DNA from: Lysobacter spongiicola DSM 21749
Lineage (GTDB): Bacteria > Pseudomonadota > Gammaproteobacteria > Xanthomonadales > Xanthomonadaceae
Reading direction: 5' to 3'
Length of the DNA stretch: 64,000 nt
Assembly: GCF_900167055.1 (NCBI RefSeq)
Contig: NZ_FUXP01000010.1
Coordinates: 29,551 to 93,550 of the forward strand
Both the position numbers and the translations under genes were made by a program. The notes under the pieces were generated by a model, which was given only the letters and a program-made list of their open reading frames with translations, had not been told where the DNA came from and did not search any database. Positions 19,958 through 27,845 of this stretch are shown one piece after another; the first letter of the stretch is position 1; the number at the start of each line of letters is the position of its first letter.

Positions 19958-20530
19958 ATGCGACCTGCGCACGCGTCACCGGACCCGGTGAGTCGGCTTC
20001 TGCTTCGCATTGTGCTGGGGGCGATGCTGGCGCTCGCCTCGACAGCGTGCTCCACCCGGGCGGTGCGGACCGATGTCGATTACGCCATGGTGCTGCCGCC
20101 GTTCGCTGAGCGGACCCGGCTACAGCAGGACGATGTCTTCCTGATGGCGGCGCCCATCGAAAGTCCCCTCCCGCTATTTCCCGGCGACGTTGATCCACAC
20201 GAATTGGCGGGGGCGGTGAGCGTGTGCATCGAGCTGGTGGTGGACGAGCATGGCGAGGTGTCATCGATTGAACCCCTCGACATCGGTTCTTCGTGCACCG
20301 ACGTTTCGGGTTATCCAGGGAGCAGCTTCCTCCGGGAAGTGACGGGTGCAGTTGCCCGGTGGTCCTTCATCGCTGCAGCGATCTGCACCCCTGCTGAAAA
20401 CGATGGGGAAGATTGCGAGTCTCCGGAGGCCATGGTGCGGGCGATTCCGGTGAAGCTGTCCTACATGTTTGCATTCACCCGGGATGGCGAGGTCGGCGGC
20501 GTAACCTCGCCCCGGAGTGTCATGCGATGA
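19958..20530 (+). CDS. Putative lipoprotein with TonB-C-like domain
   Basis: Protein of 190 aa with a hydrophobic signal segment (LLLRIVLGAMLALASTAC) ending at Cys31; the lipobox is weak, so lipidation is probable but not certain. The C-terminal half resembles a TonB C-terminal domain: VSVCIELVVDEHGEVSSIEPLD, then TGAVARWSFIAAA and VKLSYMFAF, matching the VxxxVxxxGxVxxxxV ... AvxxWxF pattern. It has no N-terminal TonB membrane anchor and no Pro-rich linker, so it is not a full energy transducer. GGGAGG lies upstream of ATG 19958. Local G+C is about 60%, below the 70% or so of its neighbours. It precedes the ABC exporter operon by 34 bases and may be co-transcribed with it. Function unknown. 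Confidence 0.75.
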   Translation: MRPAHASPDPVSRLLLRIVLGAMLALASTACSTRAVRTDVDYAMVLPPFAERTRLQQDDVFLMAAPIESPLPLFPGDVDPHELAGAVSVCIELVVDEHGEVSSIEPLDIGSSCTDVSGYPGSSFLREVTGAVARWSFIAAAICTPAENDGEDCESPEAMVRAIPVKLSYMFAFTRDGEVGGVTSPRSVMR

Positions 20531-20564
20531 TCGAGGGTGGGGCTGAGGTATCAGGGGACGGGGC

Positions 20565-21239
20565 TTGATCGAACTGCAGCAGGTGCGCCGCACCTACCGG
20601 ATGAGCGGACAAGCGCTACACGCGCTCGATGGCGTGGATCTGAGTATCGGAGCGGGGGAGTTCGTGGCGATCACCGGGCCGTCCGGCTCGGGCAAGTCAA
20701 GCCTGCTCAATATTCTGGGTTGCCTGGACCGGCCCGACAGCGGTCGTTACCTGATCGAGGGCGAGGACGTCGCCGGTTTCGACGATGAGGCGACCAGCGA
20801 CATCCGCAACCGCCGGATCGGCTTCGTGTTCCAGAGTTTCCACCTGCTGCCGCGCCTGAGCGTGCTGGAGAACGTACTGCTGCCGCTGCGCTTCCACCGC
20901 GACCCGCCGGCGTCGGCGCACGAGCATGCGCGCGAACTGCTGCAGCGGGTCGGCTTGGCCGACCGCAGCAGCCACCGTCCCAATGAACTGTCTGGCGGAC
21001 AGGTGCAGCGTGCCGCGATCGCCCGGGCGCTGCTGCTCAGGCCGGCGCTGCTGCTGGCCGACGAGCCGACCGGCAACCTCGATTCGCGCAGCGCGGCGGA
21101 CGTGCTGGGCTTGCTCGACGAAGTGCATCGCAGCGGTCAGACGGTGGTGCTAGTAACGCACGACAACGACGTCGCCGCCCGCGCCCTGCGCGGCATCCGC
21201 CTGCGCGATGGTCGGATCGAACAAGATGTCGCGCACTGA
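20565..21239 (+). CDS. ABC transporter ATP-binding protein (MacB/LolD type)
   Basis: ATPase subunit of 224 aa for the permease encoded at 24469. Visible are Walker A GPSGSGKSS (residues 38-46), Q-loop FVFQSFHLLP, signature LSGGQVQRAAIARAL, Walker B LLLADEPTGNLD and H-loop VTHD. The gene starts at TTG 20565 with AGGGGACGGGG just upstream; no ATG is available in frame nearby. The sequence belongs to the MacB/LolD/FtsE group, which drives mechanotransmission across the periplasm rather than classical transport. The 3' end overlaps the first adaptor gene by 14 bases. Confidence 0.92.
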   Translation: MIELQQVRRTYRMSGQALHALDGVDLSIGAGEFVAITGPSGSGKSSLLNILGCLDRPDSGRYLIEGEDVAGFDDEATSDIRNRRIGFVFQSFHLLPRLSVLENVLLPLRFHRDPPASAHEHARELLQRVGLADRSSHRPNELSGGQVQRAAIARALLLRPALLLADEPTGNLDSRSAADVLGLLDEVHRSGQTVVLVTHDNDVAARALRGIRLRDGRIEQDVAH

Positions 21240-22185
21240 CCTGCGCGCCGGCGTCATGGTGCTCGGCCTGCTGCTGGCGCCGGCCGCGGGCGCGGTGGTG
21301 CTGACCGGTGAGGTGCAGGCGGTCGACGCGCAGCCGATCTACACCCCGCAAGCGAACTCTTCGCCGGTCGTGCTGCGGTACTTCGTGCCGGAGGGCGCCC
21401 GGGTGGAGCCCGGTGACGTGGTGCTGCGGGTCGATCCGGGCGGTTCCGCCGGACAGATCCGCGACCTCGAGGCCCAGATCGAGCAGGCGCGGGTGCGGAT
21501 GGACAAGGAGCTGGCCGGGCTGCGGGTCGAGGTGGTCGATGCCGAGCTGGCGCTGGTGGACGCCGACGCGGCGCGTGAGGTTGCCGCGATCGATGCCGGG
21601 ATTCCGGCCGGGCTGATCGCAGCGCTCGATCACGACCGCTACCAGGGCGAGCTCGACCGGACCAGCCGCGAGTACGCGCTCAAGCAGAAGGAGCTGGCGG
21701 CCGCACTCGCCGCGATAGGCCGCCGGCAGCAGGACGGGACCCTGGAGATCGACAAGCTGGTCGCCCAGCGTGACTACCACGCCGCGCGGGTGCGGATGTC
21801 CGAGGTGCGTGCCGAGCAGGCGGGCGTGGTGGTGCATGGCTTCAACAACAACTGGATCGGCGGCCGCATCGACGAGGGCAGCTCCACCCTGCCGGGCAGC
21901 AAGGCCGGCGAGGTGGTCAGCGGGGGTGCCATGCGCGTTCGAGCGTGGGCGCTGGAGCCGGACCGCCGCGGGCTCATGGTCGGGCAGGCGGTGGGGCTCG
22001 CCTTCGATGCACTGCCGGGGCGGCTGACGCCCGGCCGCATCAGCGCGATTGCCGGCGTCCCCGAGGACAGGCCAGAGTGGGGCGAAGGGCGTTACTTCAC
22101 CATCGACATTGAAATCCCGGCACAAGGCGAGCTCAAGCTGCTGCCGGGGATGAGCGTAAGAGTCGATGCCGGAGCGGTGCCATGA
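21226..22185 (+). CDS. HlyD-like periplasmic adaptor 1 of triple-adaptor ABC exporter
   Basis: Periplasmic adaptor of 319 aa with a signal peptide (VMVLGLLLAPAAGA). A barrel-sandwich half follows (TGEVQAVDAQPIYTPQ ... GARVEPGDVVLRVDPGGS), then a helical hairpin (LEAQIEQARVRMDKELAGL ... YALKQKELAAALAAI). The returning strand has GVVVHGFNNNWIGGRIDEGS, and the C-terminal beta-barrel follows. It shares with the next two proteins the pattern VxxGxVV-L-x-D/F and a NW/SW-x-G-x5-G-S segment, so the three are paralogues. The start is ATG 21226. The stop overlaps the next start (ATGA). Expected to link the MacB-type permease to an outer-membrane factor that is not encoded here. Confidence 0.85.
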   Translation: MSRTDLRAGVMVLGLLLAPAAGAVVLTGEVQAVDAQPIYTPQANSSPVVLRYFVPEGARVEPGDVVLRVDPGGSAGQIRDLEAQIEQARVRMDKELAGLRVEVVDAELALVDADAAREVAAIDAGIPAGLIAALDHDRYQGELDRTSREYALKQKELAAALAAIGRRQQDGTLEIDKLVAQRDYHAARVRMSEVRAEQAGVVVHGFNNNWIGGRIDEGSSTLPGSKAGEVVSGGAMRVRAWALEPDRRGLMVGQAVGLAFDALPGRLTPGRISAIAGVPEDRPEWGEGRYFTIDIEIPAQGELKLLPGMSVRVDAGAVP

Positions 22186-23165
22186 AGCGGGTACACGTGG
22201 CCGCCATAGTGCTGCTGGCGATGTGTGCGTCGCCGGTGGTTGCAGCGGTGCTGTCGATCGATGGCGAGGTCTATGCGGGCGAATCCAAAGCCCTCATGCC
22301 GCCGAGCATCGATGGTGTGTGGATGCTCAACATCACCCGGATCGCGCCGGACGGATCGCCGGTGAAGGTGGGCGAGGTCGTGCTCGGCTTCGACGGCAAT
22401 AGCCTGATGCAGGATTTGAACTCGAAGAACAGCAAGTTGGGCGAGAAGCAGCGCGAGCTGGAAACACTGCTGCTCGACCTCGCCGAGCGAGAGCGTACCG
22501 AACGCCTGGCGACCGCGGAGGCGCGCGCGGACGTCGACAAGGCCCGGCGCAAGACAGGGCAGCCGCAGGCGCTGATCCCTGGCACCGAATATCGGAAATT
22601 GATCATTGCCCGGGAAAGAGCCGAGCGGCGACTGTCGTTGGCGGAGGAGCGCGAGCGGCTCTCCGCCGAGCAGCGCCGGCAGGAGCGACGGCTGGTCGAG
22701 GCCGAGATCGCGCAATTGCAGGGCGAGGTCGCACATCTGCAGGACGCGCTGGCATCGCTCGAGGTGAAGGCGCCGCGCGAGGGGCTGATGATGCACAAGA
22801 GCAGCTGGAGCGGTGACAAGTTCGATGTGGGGTCGCAGGTGTTCCGCGGCCAGGCGGTCGCAGAGATCCCCGATACCGGGACCCTGGCGGTGCGCGGCGA
22901 TCTACCCGAACGCGACCTGTCGCGCGTCCGCATCGGCATGCCGGTGCGGGTGGTGGTCGAAGGCGGCGCCGGCATTGCGGTTGCCGGTCGTATCGAGGCG
23001 GTTGGCCGGGCGGTGCGCAGCAAATCGCGAGTGCAGCCGGTGCCGGTGCTGGACCTGGAAATCGCGCTGGGCGACGCGGCCGACCTGCTGAAGCCAGGGC
23101 AATCGGTGCGGGTGGAGGTGCAAGTGGCCGACGAACAGGCGCGATCGGCGGGAGCGCCGCGGTGA
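22182..23165 (+). CDS. HlyD-like periplasmic adaptor 2 of triple-adaptor ABC exporter
   Basis: Periplasmic adaptor of 327 aa with a signal peptide (VAAIVLLAMCASPVVA). The lipoyl half (SIDGEVYAGESKALMPPSIDG ... SPVKVGEVVLGFDGNSL) precedes a long, charged coiled coil (LGEKQRELETLLLDLAERE ... LSLAEERERLSAEQRRQERR). The second half has LMMHKSSWSGDKFDVGSQVFRG and a beta-barrel segment (GDLPERDLSRVRIGMPVRVVVEGG). It clearly resembles the previous and the following proteins. ATGA overlap upstream and GTGA overlap downstream indicate one transcript with coupled translation. Confidence 0.87.
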   Translation: MKRVHVAAIVLLAMCASPVVAAVLSIDGEVYAGESKALMPPSIDGVWMLNITRIAPDGSPVKVGEVVLGFDGNSLMQDLNSKNSKLGEKQRELETLLLDLAERERTERLATAEARADVDKARRKTGQPQALIPGTEYRKLIIARERAERRLSLAEERERLSAEQRRQERRLVEAEIAQLQGEVAHLQDALASLEVKAPREGLMMHKSSWSGDKFDVGSQVFRGQAVAEIPDTGTLAVRGDLPERDLSRVRIGMPVRVVVEGGAGIAVAGRIEAVGRAVRSKSRVQPVPVLDLEIALGDAADLLKPGQSVRVEVQVADEQARSAGAPR

Positions 23166-24472
23166 TTCCGGCCAGGACAGGGCGACTGGTCGTCTGCCTG
23201 CTGTTGGCGCTTGCCGCTGCCATGCTCGCCGGCTGCGGCGACGACGTCGCGCCACCGACGGTGGAGACGGTCACGCGCGTGCCGCTGGTGCTGGACGTCA
23301 TCGGCGAGGGCCCGCTGCAGTCGGCCAAGGCCACCCCGCTGCTGGTGCCGGGCCAGGGCTGGGCGCAACGGCAGCTGGTCTGGATGCGGGACGAGGGCAG
23401 CCGGGTGGAGGAGGGCGAGGTGCTGGCACGCTTCAGCACCGAACGCGGCGAGCTCGACCTGGCCGAGGCGCGGGTGGATCTGGAGCGCAATGCCCTGGCG
23501 CGCGCGGCCAAGCAGGCCGAGCTCACGACCGGCCAGGGCCGGGTGGCGGTCGACCTGTCCAAGGTCGCGATGGACCTGTCGATCGCCGAGCGCTACGCCG
23601 GCGCCGACCTGTCCACGATGGCCCGCAACGACGTACTCGACGCCATCCAGGACGTCGACTACCTCGGTGCCAAGCGCGACACCCTGCGCTGGAAGCAGGG
23701 CCAGTCCAGCGAGCGGGGCGCCGCCGAACTCGCGGTGCTCGATGCCCAGCGGGCGACGGTGGCGATCGAGGCCGAGCGCAGCCGCAAGGACCTCGAGGCG
23801 CTGGAGCTGCGCGCCCCGCACGCCGGGGTGATGATGCTCACCGCCGACTGGAGCGGCGAGAAGCCGACCATCGGCAGCAGCCTGCGGCCAGGCTCCGAAC
23901 TCGGCCGCCTGCCCGACACGAGCACGCTGGAAGTCGAGCTGGCGATGCCGCAGATCCAGGCGCAGGGCGTCGCCGTCGGCAATATGGTCGAGCTGTCGCC
24001 GGTCGGCCGCCCCGGGCAGCAGGTGACCAGCACCATCAGCTGGGTGGCCAGCGCGGCCAAGGTCATGAGCCGCAACAGCCCGGTGAAGTACCTGACGATG
24101 AAGGCGACGGTGCCGGCCGAAGCCGCCCGCAAGCACGGCTGGGTTCCCGGTCAGAAGCTGCGCGCGCGGGTGGTGCTGTTCGAGGGTCAGGCGATGAGCG
24201 TGGCCAACATCGCGCTGCGCAGCGAAGCAGGAAGGCACTACGTGCAGGTCCGCGGCGGCGAAGGCTTCGCGCGCCGCCAGGTGGAAATCGGCGTGCGCGG
24301 TAGCGCCCGCTCCCAAGTGCTGGAGGGGTTGTCACCGGGCGACGAGGTGCTGCTGGTCGACGGCGGCACGGCCGCCGATGCGATCGGCGCGATAGATCCG
24401 GAGGCCTCGCCAGGAACTGATCCGGCCGGTGGCAACAACAACAGCGATGACAGCAAGGAGCCGGGGTCGTGA
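23162..24472 (+). CDS. Lipoprotein periplasmic adaptor 3 of triple-adaptor ABC exporter
   Basis: Adaptor of 436 aa, the only one of the three with a clear lipobox (LAGC, Cys25). After the lipoyl half (QGWAQRQLVWMRDEGSRVEEGEVLARF) comes a coiled coil. Then VMMLTADWSGEKPTIGSSLRPG aligns with the same segment in adaptors 1 and 2. A beta-barrel and a membrane-proximal domain (HYVQVRGGEGFARRQVEIGVRG ... VLEGLSPGDEVLLVDGG) as in MacA-type adaptors complete it. The tail is Asn/Ser/Asp-rich. It starts at GTG 23162 in a GTGA overlap. It is probably the main MacA-like partner of the permease. Confidence 0.88.
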   Translation: MIPARTGRLVVCLLLALAAAMLAGCGDDVAPPTVETVTRVPLVLDVIGEGPLQSAKATPLLVPGQGWAQRQLVWMRDEGSRVEEGEVLARFSTERGELDLAEARVDLERNALARAAKQAELTTGQGRVAVDLSKVAMDLSIAERYAGADLSTMARNDVLDAIQDVDYLGAKRDTLRWKQGQSSERGAAELAVLDAQRATVAIEAERSRKDLEALELRAPHAGVMMLTADWSGEKPTIGSSLRPGSELGRLPDTSTLEVELAMPQIQAQGVAVGNMVELSPVGRPGQQVTSTISWVASAAKVMSRNSPVKYLTMKATVPAEAARKHGWVPGQKLRARVVLFEGQAMSVANIALRSEAGRHYVQVRGGEGFARRQVEIGVRGSARSQVLEGLSPGDEVLLVDGGTAADAIGAIDPEASPGTDPAGGNNNSDDSKEPGS

Positions 24473-25719
24473 ATCGATGGCTGCACGCATTGCCGCCGAT
24501 CTGGCGCGAGGCGATCGAGGAGTTGTGGCGCCGTCGCCTGCGCACCGGTTTGACCCTGCTCGGGCTGATCTTCGGCGTCGGCGCGATCGTGGCGATGCAG
24601 GCAGTCGGTGAAGGCAGCCGGCGCGAGGCGCTACGGATGGTCGAGAGCCTCGGCCTGCACAACCTGATCGTGGAGACCGTCCACCAGGACGAGGACACCC
24701 GCAAGGAAAACCGCGAACGCAGCCTCGGCCTCAGCGTCGCCGACGGTCGGGCCGCGCTGGCGGTGGTACCGGGCGCCGAGGCCTATGCGGTCGAGAAGGA
24801 GGTCCGCACCCACTCGGTCTTCAGCGACAGCGGCCGCAGCGATGCGCGGGCCAGTGGTGTCAGTGACGGCTTCTTTCAGCTGTCGTCGCTGCAGGTTGGT
24901 GCCGGCCGTGCGCTGAACGACGACGACGCCGCGGCGCTATCGCCCGTTGCCGTGCTTGGCAGCCAGGCCGCGGCCGACCTGTTCCCGGCCGGCGATGCGG
25001 TCGGCCGACACGTCAAAGTCAACCACGTCTGGCTCGAGGTGGTCGGCGTGCTCGCCGACCGCGATCTGGGCGAGGCGAAGTTCGAGGGGATGCAACTGGG
25101 GCTGGAGAGCAACCGGATCTACGTGCCGTTGCCCAGCGCCCGCGCACGCTTTCGTTTCGAGCCGCTGGAGGACGAGGTCGACCGGGTGCTGCTGAAACTG
25201 GCCGACCCGGGACAACTGATGGCGGGCGCGCGGGTGTTCGCGGCAGTGCTCGACCAGCGCCACGCCGGCGCCGGCGATTACCGGCTGGTGGTGCCGCAGC
25301 AATTGTTCCGCCAGCATCAACAGACGCAGCGGATTTTCCGGGTGGTGATGGGCGCGATTGCGGGTGTCAGCCTGTTGGTCGGTGGCATCGGCATCATGAA
25401 CATCATGCTCGCCAACGTGCTGGAGCGGCGGCGTGAGATCGGCCTGCTGCGCGCGCTGGGAGCGCGCCAGCACGACGTCATCGCCCAGTTCCTTCGCGAG
25501 GCGGCGGTGATCTGCGTCGCCGGCGCACTACTCGGCCTACTGTTCGGGGTGCTGCTGGCCTATTCGATCGCGCTGTTCGCTGACTGGCAGGTGGCTTGGG
25601 CACCCATGCCGATCGTGCTGTCGGTCGCCTTCTGTGCACTGGTCGGGCTCGGCTTCGGCGTGTATCCGGCGCGGCAGGCGGCGCGGCTGAACCCGATCGC
25701 CGCACTCCGCCACGATTAG
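24469..25719 (+). CDS. MacB-type ABC transporter permease
   Basis: Inner-membrane permease of 416 aa with the MacB topology. TM1 near the N-terminus (LTLLGLIFGVGAIVAMQAVG) is followed by a large periplasmic MacB_PCD domain (about 45-280). Three C-terminal helices make up the FtsX domain (IAGVSLLVGGIGIMNIMLANVLERRREIGLLRALGA and the region to GFGVYPARQAARLNPIAALRHD). ERRREIGLLRALGA is the coupling-helix signature of the family. There is no fused ATPase; the separate ATPase is encoded at 20565. It starts at GTG 24469 overlapping the adaptor 3 stop and is the last gene of the operon. Confidence 0.92.
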   Translation: MNRWLHALPPIWREAIEELWRRRLRTGLTLLGLIFGVGAIVAMQAVGEGSRREALRMVESLGLHNLIVETVHQDEDTRKENRERSLGLSVADGRAALAVVPGAEAYAVEKEVRTHSVFSDSGRSDARASGVSDGFFQLSSLQVGAGRALNDDDAAALSPVAVLGSQAAADLFPAGDAVGRHVKVNHVWLEVVGVLADRDLGEAKFEGMQLGLESNRIYVPLPSARARFRFEPLEDEVDRVLLKLADPGQLMAGARVFAAVLDQRHAGAGDYRLVVPQQLFRQHQQTQRIFRVVMGAIAGVSLLVGGIGIMNIMLANVLERRREIGLLRALGARQHDVIAQFLREAAVICVAGALLGLLFGVLLAYSIALFADWQVAWAPMPIVLSVAFCALVGLGFGVYPARQAARLNPIAALRHD

Positions 25720-25869
25720 GCCTGATCTCTCAGTCGGCCGTATCCTTCCTGCCGCCCAACTGCCGGGTGATATTCGCCAAGTCAAACCGAACCTATCCCC
25801 GTGTCCTCACGAATAACCGAGTCAGGTCGAGATGGGCCATTGCACAGGTCTTCGCTCCTCAGACCGCCG

Positions 25870-27804
25870 CTACTCCCGGGTCTCGCGCAATGCCAGCGCG
25901 AGCAACCGGGCCTGCAGCCGTTCTGCCAGGCCCTTCGGTTGTTGCAGGTCCATGCGGACGAGCAGCTCGGAAGGAGCTGCCTCCCGGTACACCAGCGCCC
26001 GCACGATGGTCGTCAGCTTTCCGCTCCGCCCCGCAGTGGCGGACTGCAGCCAGGCCAAGGCCGCGACCAGTCGTTCTTCTTCCCGGGTGAAATCGCTACC
26101 CAGCGGGTAATCGGGCAGGGTGCCGTCGCGGCGCAGGGGGGCGAGCGCTTCGCGCAACCGTTGTGGGGTATTCAATGCCGTGGTCGCGACCATGCTCTTG
26201 CCTTGCGGCACCTTCCCGGCGGCTTTGGCCTCCTCCAGCAGCGGCTGCTGGAAACGCGCGTCGCAGATGCGCAGCATCTCCGTAACGCAGTCCGCATCGC
26301 GCTTTCCGCGCAGGTCGGCGACGCCGTATTCGGTGATGTAGATATCGCGCAGGTGGCGCGGAATGGTGGCGTGCCCGTAGTTCCAGAGGATGTTGGAGGT
26401 GATGTGGCCGGCGCTTTCGCGCGTGGCCCGCAGCATCAGCACCGAGCGTGCGCCGGGTAGCGCGTGCGCCATCGCGACGAAGTTGTACTGGCCGCCGACC
26501 CCGGAGACCACCCGACCGTCCTCCAGCGCATCCGATACGGCGGCGCCCAGGGCGGTCGCCATCATGCAACTGTTGAAGAAGCGTGCGTCGCGGCGTTGCA
26601 GCCGCTCCAGACGTTCATTGCCGCCGTACAGTTCGTTGACCGAACTGACGCGGCGCATGTCGATCGCGCGCCGGGTGTCTTCGTCGAGGTTGCGCAGCCA
26701 GTCGTAGAACTCGGGCGAGCCGAGGTAGAAGGCGCCATGCAGGAACTGGCCTTCGCGCTCGAGGCGAGCGTGGTCCGTTTCATCCGCGCTGCCATCGGCC
26801 AGGCGCTGCATGGCCGCTTCGTCCTCGAGCACCTTGCGCCGGATCACCCCCACCTGGACCAGGCGCCGGAAGCCTTCGTTGAGCATCTCGCTGCAGCCGT
26901 ACAGGCCCTCCGCGAACGGCGCCAGCGACGGGTCGCCGGCCGCGGGCGATCCCAATGCGTGGAGCACGCGGTGGTAGGCATCGTTGTGGACTTGGCGCAG
27001 CGCGAGCGCGTGGCACAGAGCGTCTGCCAACGCTCCGATCCCGATCTGCAGGGTACCGCCGTCCGCCACCAGCGTGCTGGCATGGAAGCCGATGGCATAG
27101 TCGACAGCCGCCACCGGCTGGCGGGGGAGCGCAAAGAGCCTGGGGTGGGGGCCCGGGGGCGCCACCACGGCATCGAAGAAGCCCGGATCGACCGCCGCGG
27201 TGCCGTCCAGCCACGGCAACTGCGGATCGATTTCGGCGACGAGCAGTGGCCTCGGGCGCCCGCTCGCGACGATCGCATCGATCGCGTCGAAGGTGAGGTC
27301 GGTATTGCACGACAGTGATAGCCGGTTCCCTCCCGGCTCGCGCGCGACCCGCTGTACGATCAAGCCGACCCCGCGATCGGCCAGGGCCCGGGCGACGTGG
27401 GTGTAGTTCAGGCTGGCGTAGTCCTGCTGCGCCTGTGGAACGCCGAGCAAGGCGCCGGACTGGAGGTAGAACTCCTCCACCCGGATGTGGCGCGGCAAGG
27501 TGCCGCGCTTGAGCGCGGGGACGTACTCGAGCCGCGGGAAGTCATCGCCAAAGTGTCGGGCCAGGAATGGCCCCAGCAGGCGCGCCGCCAGGCCCTTGCC
27601 GGCGGCGGGGGGATCCAGCGACAGCGCCGTATAGAGCGTGAGCGGCCTTGAAGCATCCGCGGCGATCCGGCGGAACAGGGCGTTCAACAGCAGGTGCGGT
27701 TTGCCCAGGCCCAGCGGCGCCGCGACGTGCAGTTCGCCCCCGTAGCGCGCCAGGATGAAGTCGACGGCTTCGTCGATGGTTGCAAGCATTACGGGTCCGG
27801 CCAT
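25870..27804 (-). CDS. Acetyl-CoA hydrolase/transferase family protein
   Basis: Protein of 644 aa with the two-domain layout of acetyl-CoA hydrolases and acyl-CoA:carboxylate CoA-transferases. Seen are an N-terminal domain (VDFILARYGGELHVAAPLGLGKP), a GGTLQIGIGALADAL glycine motif, and the C-terminal domain GRVVSGVGGQYNFVAMAHAL followed by ITSNILWNYGHATIPRHLRDIYITEYGVADLRGK. The segment where active homologues carry the catalytic Glu (ALE.D type) reads TALGAAVSD here, so catalysis needs checking. ATG 27804 and ATG 27789 are both possible starts; a longer frame to 27930 would overlap the EAL gene. It lies 41 bases downstream of the EAL gene on the same strand. Confidence 0.83.
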   Translation of the reverse strand: MAGPVMLATIDEAVDFILARYGGELHVAAPLGLGKPHLLLNALFRRIAADASRPLTLYTALSLDPPAAGKGLAARLLGPFLARHFGDDFPRLEYVPALKRGTLPRHIRVEEFYLQSGALLGVPQAQQDYASLNYTHVARALADRGVGLIVQRVAREPGGNRLSLSCNTDLTFDAIDAIVASGRPRPLLVAEIDPQLPWLDGTAAVDPGFFDAVVAPPGPHPRLFALPRQPVAAVDYAIGFHASTLVADGGTLQIGIGALADALCHALALRQVHNDAYHRVLHALGSPAAGDPSLAPFAEGLYGCSEMLNEGFRRLVQVGVIRRKVLEDEAAMQRLADGSADETDHARLEREGQFLHGAFYLGSPEFYDWLRNLDEDTRRAIDMRRVSSVNELYGGNERLERLQRRDARFFNSCMMATALGAAVSDALEDGRVVSGVGGQYNFVAMAHALPGARSVLMLRATRESAGHITSNILWNYGHATIPRHLRDIYITEYGVADLRGKRDADCVTEMLRICDARFQQPLLEEAKAAGKVPQGKSMVATTALNTPQRLREALAPLRRDGTLPDYPLGSDFTREEERLVAALAWLQSATAGRSGKLTTIVRALVYREAAPSELLVRMDLQQPKGLAERLQARLLALALRETRE

Positions 27805-27845
27805 TCCCCGATTATCGCACCGCCCTGCGGGCGACCTGCGGCGGC

